DNA of 52,623 nt from Opitutia bacterium (lineage in GTDB: Bacteria; Verrucomicrobiota; Verrucomicrobiia; Opitutales; Opitutaceae), in NCBI GenBank assembly GCA_947472765.1, contig CANJCM010000024.1, forward strand, positions 1 to 52,623, in the 5' to 3' direction. Within the stretch, counting starts at the first letter, position 1, and each line of letters begins with the position of its first letter. The notes under the pieces are model-generated. The model was not told the DNA's origin and did not search any database. It saw only the letters and a list, made by a program, of their open reading frames with translations. Below, piece by piece: positions 1 to 8,400 of this stretch. A program made the position numbers and the translations under genes.

Positions 1-94
1 CGAGGTGTCCCAGATCCTGAAGCACAAGCGGGTCTTCGTGCTCAAGGAGGAGGTCGGGACGCTCCCGCGGTTCTTCTACTACTTCGACGTATGA
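1..94 (+). CDS. C-terminus of an iron-sulfur (ferredoxin-like) redox subunit, partial
   Basis: An open frame enters from the left edge and ends at TGA 92-94; its last residues read LPRFFYYFDV. No cysteine cluster is left in the visible 30 residues, so the assignment depends mainly on context. Its stop overlaps the start of the NrfD-type membrane subunit by ATGA, and in HybA-HybB, NrfC-NrfD and DsrO-DsrP type operons the gene just before NrfD encodes a 4Fe-4S ferredoxin. It would pass electrons between a catalytic subunit outside the window and the membrane quinone subunit. Confidence 0.5.
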   Translation, partial: EVSQILKHKRVFVLKEEVGTLPRFFYYFDV

Positions 95-1368
95 TCCGCG
101 CCGTTCGCAATTACTTCGTCTTTCTCGGCCGCTCCGCCGCCGTCGCGCTCGAGGGCGACTGGCGTTACTACGCCTGGCTGGGCGTGCTCGTCGCGTTGTG
201 TGCGGTCGGACTCAATGCCTATTCCCGCCAGCTCGTCGACGGCCTGATTACCACCGGCATGACCGATCAGGTGTCGTGGGGCGTCTACATCGCCAACTTC
301 ACCTTCCTCGTCGGTGTCGCGGCCGCGGCCGTGATGCTCGTCATCCCGGTCTACATTTATCGCAACGAGGAGCTTCACGATCTCGTGATCTTCGGCGAGC
401 TGCTGGCGGTCGCCGCGATCCTGATGTGCCTCGCGTTCGTCACCGTGGACCTTGGCCGTCCGGATCGCTTCTGGCATCTCATCCCGCTCGTCGGTGAATT
501 CAATTTTCCGGGCTCCATGCTGAGCTGGGACGTGATCGTGCTGAACGGCTACCTGCTGTTGAACGTCCATATCTGCGGCTACCTGCTGTACTGCCGCTAC
601 CAGGGTCGCAGTCCGGCGCGCTGGTTCTACATCCCGTTCGTCTTCGTCGGTATCTTCTGGGCGGTTTCCATTCACACCGTGACGGCGTTCCTCTACGTCG
701 GCCTCGGCGGCCGGCCTTTCTGGAACTCGGCCATCGTCGGCCCTCGCTTCATCGCCTCGGCCTTCACCGCCGGTCCCGCCATCATCATCCTCGCGCTCCA
801 GGTGATCCGCCGGACCACCGCCTACCGCATTCCCGATCGCGCGTTGATGACGCTGCGGTCGATCGTGCAGGTTTCGATGATGATCAACCTCTTCCTGCTC
901 GCGAACGAGGTCTTCAAGGAATTCTACACCGACAGCCTGCACGTCGCCTCCGCCCGGTATCTGTTCTTCGGGCTGCACGGCCATAACGCGCTCGTGCCGT
1001 GGATCTGGACCGCCATCGGGTTGAATGTGACGGCGATGATCCTGCTCGCGATGCCTTTGACCCGGAGCCTCCGGTGGCTCGATGTCGCGTGCGTCTGCGC
1101 CATCGTTGGCATCTGGATCGAGAAGGGAATGGGTCTTGTGATCCCCGGCTTCATCCCTTCGCCACTCGGTGAAATCGTCGAGTACACTCCCTCGCTCAAC
1201 GAGACGCTGGTCTGCCTCGGCATCTGGGCCTTTGGTTTCCTTTGCTACACGCTCTTTCTCCGGATGTCGGTGCCGATTCTCCTCGGCACGCTGCGCCAGG
1301 CTGACGAAAAGCCGGCCGCGACGAATGCCGCCGCTCCCGTCGTGGCGCCCGCGCCGGCTGCTCACTGA
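91..1368 (+). CDS. NrfD/HybB-family integral membrane quinone-interacting subunit
   Basis: A 425-residue, very hydrophobic protein with about ten predicted membrane helices (for example near residues 27-45, 66-92, 96-120, 145-170, 180-205 and 370-395). The length and helix pattern match the NrfD/PsrC/HybB/HmcC group of quinone-binding subunits, which carry no haem and exchange electrons between the quinone pool and a periplasmic or cytoplasmic iron-sulfur partner. The start overlaps the previous stop (ATGA), pointing to translational coupling. The C-terminal 25 residues are Ala/Pro-rich and probably a flexible tail. Whether the whole complex is a hydrogenase, a polysulfide/nitrite reductase or another oxidoreductase cannot be decided, because the catalytic subunits lie outside the window. 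Confidence 0.85.
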   Translation: MIRAVRNYFVFLGRSAAVALEGDWRYYAWLGVLVALCAVGLNAYSRQLVDGLITTGMTDQVSWGVYIANFTFLVGVAAAAVMLVIPVYIYRNEELHDLVIFGELLAVAAILMCLAFVTVDLGRPDRFWHLIPLVGEFNFPGSMLSWDVIVLNGYLLLNVHICGYLLYCRYQGRSPARWFYIPFVFVGIFWAVSIHTVTAFLYVGLGGRPFWNSAIVGPRFIASAFTAGPAIIILALQVIRRTTAYRIPDRALMTLRSIVQVSMMINLFLLANEVFKEFYTDSLHVASARYLFFGLHGHNALVPWIWTAIGLNVTAMILLAMPLTRSLRWLDVACVCAIVGIWIEKGMGLVIPGFIPSPLGEIVEYTPSLNETLVCLGIWAFGFLCYTLFLRMSVPILLGTLRQADEKPAATNAAAPVVAPAPAAH

Positions 1369-1380
1369 GCACTGATTCTC

Positions 1381-1899
1381 ATGGCCCAACAACTCACCCT
1401 GGAAGACGCGCAGCAATCCCTCACCGGCCACGTGGCCTCCAAGGGACAGGAGATTCGCGACAAGTACGGCCCGCAGATCGGCTGGTCGGAAATGCAGCGC
1501 ATCCTCGAGGATCGGACCTGCGTGCGTTACCCGGTGGAACTCGTGTTCGACGACACGCCGCTGCGCGACGGGGAGTTTGCCCATCCGATTGCCAGGGGCG
1601 AACTGCCCGAGGATGGCTACCGGCTTTACGTGCATCCGTTTTTTTCGGTCGAACCGGGACTCGTGCCGGCGCTGGTCCTCTACCAGCTGGTCCTCGTGAA
1701 TTATGGCGACTTCGCTTCGCCGGAAGACGCCGAGGTCTTCGGATCCACCGTGCTGGGTATCTCGCGCGACGAATATTACGGGATGCTTTGTGCGGCCTCC
1801 GACTCGATCAGTGAAGGCACCGGCATGCAGGCGCCTGAGCCCGCGCATTCCCATGACGGCGACGGCTGTGGCTGCGGCGGCGGGTGCAGTTGTCACTAG
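1381..1899 (+). CDS. Conserved hypothetical protein with a Cys/His metal-binding-like tail
   Basis: A 172-residue soluble protein that starts 12 bp after the NrfD-type gene and is probably the last gene of that operon. The body (residues 1-150) has no motif that I recognise. The last 17 residues, HSHDGDGCGCGGGCSCH, hold four Cys and three His spaced by Gly, which looks like a metal-binding tail. Similar His/Cys-rich tails occur on metallochaperones and redox-enzyme maturation factors, so a role in metal delivery or assembly of the neighbouring complex is a reasonable guess but is not shown. The operon ends here: a strong hairpin follows. Confidence 0.7.
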   Translation: MAQQLTLEDAQQSLTGHVASKGQEIRDKYGPQIGWSEMQRILEDRTCVRYPVELVFDDTPLRDGEFAHPIARGELPEDGYRLYVHPFFSVEPGLVPALVLYQLVLVNYGDFASPEDAEVFGSTVLGISRDEYYGMLCAASDSISEGTGMQAPEPAHSHDGDGCGCGGGCSCH

Positions 1900-1939
1900 A
1901 CCAGACGATCGGTCGGGCTGTGGCTGACGGTTCTACTCA

Positions 1940-1964
1940 GGTTCGCGCCGTTGCGGCGCGAACC
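1940..1964 (+). terminator. Hairpin after the redox operon
   Basis: A perfect 11-bp stem GGTTCGCGCCG / CGGCGCGAACC with a TTG loop, 40 bp after the stop of the 172-residue protein. A second small stem with a GAAA loop (CGCCG-GAAA-CGGCG, 1982-1995) follows. No T-run is present, so it is either a weak intrinsic terminator or an mRNA 3'-end stabiliser. Confidence 0.55.
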
Positions 1965-2016
1965 GAAGAACGGGATTGATTCGCCGGAAACGGCGCTTCA
2001 CGTTTCGCCCCCTGTC

Positions 2017-2093
2017 GGACGCTTAGCTCAGTTGGTTAGAGCACCAGTATCACACACTGGGGGTCCCCGGTTCGAGCCCGGGAGCGTCCACCA
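2017..2093 (+). tRNA. tRNA-Val (anticodon CAC)
   Basis: A full cloverleaf can be drawn by hand: acceptor GGACGCT (2017-2023) with AGCGTCC (2083-2089); D stem GCTC/GAGC; anticodon stem CCAGT/ACTGG enclosing the 7-nt loop ATCACAC, with CAC at positions 34-36; five-base variable loop; T stem CCCGG/CCGGG with loop TTCGAGC; discriminator A and an encoded CCA at 2091-2093. It stands alone, after the terminator of the previous operon. Confidence 0.95.
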
Positions 2094-2488
2094 TCCGTGC
2101 GGCCGGTGCCGACGGAAGGCCGCCCGGCACCAATTGGTTTCCGCCCGCCCGCGGTTGCGATACCTCCGACGGCACCCTCCGTGGCACGGGAGATAATGGA
2201 TGAACTGACAGCCGGGGTTGGGAGGCGTCGTCATCCGTCCCCGCGCGGGAAACGAGGACCGATGGGATCTACACCCCATATTAATTTTCCGGTGCGCGGC
2301 GCACACTCGCGCATCTAAATGATCGAACCTCCGGATCTTATTTCCGATCCGCCGGCGAATCCCGGTCCGCTGATTCCACCCGCCGGCGCTTCGCCTGGCT
2401 GCCAGTGCACCGTGCCTCGTCCGGACGATGGTCGGGGATTCCAGTCCCCCCGCGGGGCCGGAGATCATGATCGATCAACAGGAAAATC
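2094..2488. other. Intergenic region before the glucan synthase
   Basis: About 395 bp without a convincing gene. A GGTGCC...GGCACC inverted repeat follows the tRNA closely (near 2106-2132) and could end its transcript. A short AT-rich stretch (near 2275-2292, CATATTAATTTTCC) is the only promoter-like segment. Short open frames here have no family resemblance and look like GC-rich noise. Confidence 0.4.
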
Positions 2489-5400
2489 ATGCCGCCCTTC
2501 TCCGCCCGCTGGCCACGCTTGATGGCCGGAGCAGCGCGCGCGCGGGAGAGCCCGCCGCCTTTGCGAAAGGAATTGTTCAGCGTCGAACAACTCCCACGCG
2601 TGGCGCGGGAACTGGCGGCGGCCCACCAGATCGCCCCGGACCGCCGTTCCAACCCCCTTCTGGCCCGGCTGGATGAAAATGAACGGAAACTCCGGGCCTT
2701 CAATCGGGGGACCATCGCGGTCGATCCCGGCCGGCGCGTCACGCCCGCCGCGGAGTGGCTGCTCGACAACTTCAATCTGATTGAGGAGCAAATCCAGATG
2801 GCGCGGCGCCATCTGCCGCGCGGCTACAGCCGGGAGCTGCCCCGACTGGCCAGCGGCCCTTCCGCCGGACTGCCGCGCGTCTATGACGTCGTGCTCGAGT
2901 TGATCGCGCACGTTGATGCGCAGATCGATGCGGAGCCACTGCGGGCCTTCGTGGGCGCCTATCAAACCGTGGCGCCGTTGAAGCTCGGCGAGCTCTGGGC
3001 GGTTCCCATCATGCTCCGGCTGGGATTGATTGAGAATCTCCAGCGCGTGACCACCCGGCTGACCGTCGCCCGCGCCGATCGGGATCTGGCCGATTCGTGG
3101 GTGGATCGTTTGCAGGACATCGCGGAGAAGCATCCCTCCCAGCTCGTCGTGGTCGTGGCGGACATGGCAGTATCCAATCTGCCGGTCTCCAGTTCGTTCG
3201 TGGCGGAATTTTGCCAGCGCCTGTCGCGGCAGAGTCCCGTGCTCCATCTCGCGCGCAGCTGGCTCGAGCAGCAGCTGGCCGAACAGGGGCTGTCGATCGC
3301 CCAGCTCATTCAGCTCGAAGGCCAGAGCCAGGCGGCCGATCAGGTCTCCGTCAGCCACAGCATCGCCAGTCTCCGCTTTCTGGGCGCGACGGATTGGAAG
3401 GATTTCGTGGAGTCGCTCAGTCTCGTCGAGGCGACCCTGCGCACCGACGCGGCGGGCGTCTATGCGACGATGGATTTTGCCACCCGCGATCGCTACCGCC
3501 ACGCCATCGAGGCGGTCGCCCGGCACAGCCGGTTCTCCGAGGCGGACGCCGCCGATCGCGCCATCCAGCTGGCGGCGGCCAGCGCCGGCAAAAATGGACC
3601 CGCCGACCGGACCTCGCACGTCGGCTTCTACCTGATCGACGAAGGCCGTCCGACGCTGGAACACGCGTTGCACGTCCGCTGGCCCCGGCGCACGATCGTC
3701 GAACGCAGCATCCGGCGGTTTCCGCTGGCGTTCTATGCCGGCGGCATCGCCGGGCTCACGTTGCTCGCGACGGGCGGATATCTCTGGCAGGCGCTAAGGC
3801 CTGGTGCGCCGGAATGGATCCTTTTCGGATTCACCCTCGTTTTTCTCGTGGGCGCCAGCCAGCTCGCGGTCGGGCTCATGAACTGGTTCTCGACCCTGCT
3901 CATCAAACCCGCGCTGCTGCCGCGCCTGGATTTTTCCGCCGGCCTCGCGCCCGGTTGCCGGACGATGGTCGCCGTGCCGACGATGCTCACGAACGCCGCG
4001 GCGATCGACCGGCTCATCGAGACCCTGGAAATTCAGCATCTTGCCAACCGGGATGACCGCCTGCACTTCGGCTTGCTGACCGACTTTCGCGACGCGCCCG
4101 AGGAAACCCAGCCGGAGGATGAAGGGCTTTTGCAGCGGGCGCGGGCCGGCGTCGAGCGGCTCAACCAGAAGTATCCGGCCGGGAGCCAGAGTTACTTCTT
4201 TCTCTTTCATCGACCGCGGCGCTGGAACGCCGGCGAAGGCGTGTGGATGGGCTACGAGCGCAAGCGGGGAAAACTCGCGGAGTTCAACGCCCTGCTGCGC
4301 GGCGGCGCGCGCGATCGCTTTTCCACCGTCGTCGGCGCGACGGCCATCCTGCCGGAGATCAAGTATGTCATCACGCTCGACACCGATACCAAGCTGCCGC
4401 GGGAGGCCGCCCGGCAGCTCGTCGGCACGATGGCCCATCCGCTGAACCGGCCGGTGTTTGATGCCGGGAGCGGGATCGTCTCCGCGGGCTATAGCATCCT
4501 GCAACCGCGCGTCGGGGTGAGCCTGCCAACCGCCCGGCGTTCGTGGTTCGTCCGGCTGTTTGCCGGCGATACCGGCATCGATCCCTACACGCGCGAGGTG
4601 TCCGACGTCTATCAGGACGTCTTCCAGCAAGGCTCGTTCATCGGCAAGGGCATCTACGACGTGGACGCGTTTGAGCGCGCGCTGCACGGCCGGTTCCCGG
4701 AGAACACGGTGCTCAGCCATGACCTGCTGGAGGCCTGTCACGCCCGCTCCGGCCTCGTGAGCGACGTCGAGCTCTACGAGGAATATCCTTCGCGCTACAA
4801 CGTGGACGCGGACCGGCGTCATCGCTGGATTCGCGGTGACTGGCAGATTGCGCAATGGCTGCTGTCGCGGGTTCCCGGGGCCGACGCCCGGCGCATCGCC
4901 AATCCGCTTTCCGTGCTCTCGCAGTGGAAGCTGCTCGACAACCTGCGGCGAAGCCTCGTCCCGGCGGCCTTGCTCGTCCTGATCATCGGCACGTGGCTCT
5001 TCCGGCCCGAACCGGCCGGTCTCGGCACGCTGCTGGTGCTGGCGATCGTCGCCTTGCCGGGCCTGCTGGCGGCGGTGGTCAACGCGCTGCGCAAACCAGA
5101 AGACCTGCCCTGGGTGATGCATCTGCGGAACGTGGCCGGAGCGGGCGGCCGGCAACTCGGCCAGATCCTGCTCACGCTCGCCTTCCTGCCCTATGATGCG
5201 TTCATCAGCCTCGACGCCATCGGCCGGACCCTGCTGCGACTGATCGTCACGCGCAAACGGCTCCTGGAATGGCAGACGTCGAGCGACTCCGAGCGCACCC
5301 GCCACGCGAGTCTCGCCGGATTCTACACCACGATGTGGTTCGCGCCGTTTCTCGTGCTCGGGACGGGAATCTCCCTCGTCCTCTGGCAGCCGGACCAAAT

Positions 5401-8400
5401 CTCGCTCGCCCTGCCGGTGCTCGGGGTCTGGCTCGCCGCGCCCTGGATCGCGTGGTGGATCAGCCAGCCCATCAGGTCCGCCCCGCCGAAATTGTCCGCC
5501 GGGCAGATCGGCTTTCTCCGCGGCACGGCGCGGAAGACCTGGCATTTCTTCGAAACCTTCGTCACCGCGCAGGAGAACTGGCTGCCGCCGGACAACTTTC
5601 AGGAGTTTCCGGCCCCGGTGATTGCCTCGCGCACCTCGCCGACCAACATCGGCATGGGCCTGCTGGCCAATCTCGCCGCGGTGGACCTCGGCTATCTGCC
5701 GGTCGCCGGATTGATCCGTCGCACGAGTGACACCTTCGCCACGCTGGAGCGGCTCAAAACCTATCGCGGGCATTTCTACAACTGGTACGAGACGCGCACG
5801 CTGGAGCCGCTCCTGCCGCTCTACGTCTCGAGCGTGGACAGCGGCAACCTCGCGGGCCATCTGCTCACGCTGGCCTCGGGGCTGAGGGAACAGGCCGGGG
5901 AAAAGATCTTCACGCCCCGGATTTTCGCCGGCCTGCATGACACCGTGGAGGTTCTCCGGGAACTCGCGCCCAACCCCGGCTTGGAGGGACTCGCGAGCGA
6001 CCTCGCGCGGGCTCCTGCCACCCTGCGCGAAGCCTTCGCCTTGCTGGATCGTGCGACCGGCGAAGCGACCCGCCTCGCGAGTTCACTCGCCCGCGAAACG
6101 GAGGAAATCAAACGTTGGGCTGAAACCCTGCGGCGGAACTGCGCCGAACAACGAGCCGACCTGCTCTGGCTTGCCCCGTGGCTGGCGCTGCCGGTTTCCA
6201 CCCGGCCAGGAAGCCACGATCAAAATTCGCCGGTGCCCGAACCGGTGCCCACCGTGCGGGAACTCGCCGCGGGCGCCGAGGGACTTGAACCGGCTTTCGG
6301 GGCCAGCGCGGATCACGCCGGGGAGTTGCGCTGCCGGCACGAGGCGGCCGAACACGCGCGCGAGCGTCTCGTGGCCCTCGAGTCGCTCGCGGTGAAATGC
6401 GAGGAGCTGGCCGCGATGGACTTCGCGTTTCTGTTCAACCCCGCGCGCGACCTGTTTTGCATCGGATTCAACGTCACCGATCACCGCCGGGAAACCGGTT
6501 ACTACGACTTGCTCGCCTCGGAGGCGAGGCTGGGCAGCTACGTGGCGATCGCCCTGGGGCAGGTGCCGCAGGATCACTGGTTCTCGCTGGGCCGGCTGCT
6601 CGTCGCATCCCAGTCCCAGGCCGAGCCAATCCTCGTTTCGTGGAGCGGCTCGATGTTCGAGTACCTCATGCCGCTGTTGGTGATGCCGAACTTCGAGAAC
6701 ACCCTGCTCGACTACACCTGCCGGGCCGCCGTCCAGCAGCAGATCGCCTATGGCGAATCGCGCGATGTGCCCTGGGGCGTTTCGGAATCGGGCTACAACC
6801 GGACGGACGTCCATCTGAATTACCAATATCGCGCCTTCGGGGTGCCGGGACTGGGCTTCAAGCGCGGCCTGGCCGAGGACCTCGTCATCGCCCCCTACGC
6901 CACCGCCATGGCGTTGATGGTCGCGCCGGTGGCCGCCTGCGAAAACCTGCAGCGCCTCGCGGCCGAGGGGCGCGCCGGGCCCTACGGCTTTTATGAGGCG
7001 GTGGACTACACGCCGGCGCGGCTGCGGCCGGACGAGACCAGCGCCACGGTCCGATCCTTCATGGCGCATCACCAGGGGATGACCCTCCTCGCCCTGGACA
7101 ACCTCCTGCGGGATTTTCCCATGCAACGGCGTTTCATGGCGTGCCCGTTGCTCAAGGCGACGGACCTTCTGCTCCAGGAGCGCATGCCGAAGGCGGCGGC
7201 CACCGTGCTGTCCGAGGATTTGCAGCTCGAGGAATCGCGCCCGCTGACGGGCGAGGGCGAACGGGTGATGCGGGTTTTCACCAATCCCCATTCCCCGGCG
7301 CCCGAGGTTCACCTGCTGTCCAACGGCCGCTACCACGTCGCCATCACGCACACCGGCGGCGGCTACAGCCGGTGGCGCGATCTCGCGGTGACCCGCTGGC
7401 GCGAAGATGCGACGCGCGATTGCTGGGGTACGTTTGTCTATCTGCGTGAGCTGGCGATCGGCGATGTCTGGTCCGCGACGTTTCAGCCCACGCTGCGCTC
7501 CACGAAGGGGGACGAAGCCATCTTCACCCAGGCGCGCGCGGAGTTCCGGCAGCATCACAATGGACTCGAGATCCACACCGAGATCAGTGTTTCGCCGGAA
7601 GACGACGTGGAGCTGCGGCGCATCACGATCACCAATCGCACGCACGCCGCGCGCGCGATCGAGCTGACCAGTTACGCGGAGGTGGTGCTCGCGCCGGCGA
7701 ACGCCGACGCCGCGCATCCGGCGTTCAGCAATCTCTTCGTGCAGACGGAATTTGTGCCCCAATTGTCTGCTTTGCTCTGCACCCGCCGCGCCCGCTCCGC
7801 GGAGGAGAAGCCGCCGTGGCTCCTGCACCTGATGCTGGGGCAGGGCGGCGAACAGGGCCTCCTTTCCTGCGAGACGGATCGCGCCCGGTTTGTCGGCCGC
7901 AACGGCTCGCTCGCCCATCCGGCGGCGATGCAGGGCGCCGAACCGCTGGCGAACACCGTGGGTTCTGTCCTCGACCCCATCGTCTCCCTCCGCCGGGTCA
8001 TCACGGTGCCGGCGGAGGAATCCGTCATCGTGGATCTGGTGCTGGGTGCGGCGGAGAGCCGGGAGGAGGCCCTGACGCTGGTCGAAAAATATCAGAGTTC
8101 ACGCATGGCTGATCGCGCCTTCGACCTCGCGTGGACCCACAGCCAGGTCACGTTGCGCCAGCTCAACGCCACGGAAGTCGAGGCCCAGCTCTACGGCCGG
8201 CTGGCGAGCGCCCTGATTTACGCCGACCCCGCCCGCCGGGCCACGGCCGCGGTGTTGCGCACGAACCGGCGCGGCCAGAGTGGCCTGTGGAGCTATGGGA
8301 TCTCCGGCGACGTGCCCCTCGTCCTGCTCAGCATCAGCGACGCGGCGAAGATCGAAATCGTCCGCCAGCTGATCCTCGCCCACTCCTACTGGCGCTTGAA

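Noticed and set aside
79-1896. A 605-codon open frame on the - strand opposite the NrfD-type gene and its neighbour
   Set aside because: It is the antisense shadow of two well-supported genes; its product is Arg/Asp/Glu-rich, without family resemblance, as is usual opposite GC-rich coding sequence.
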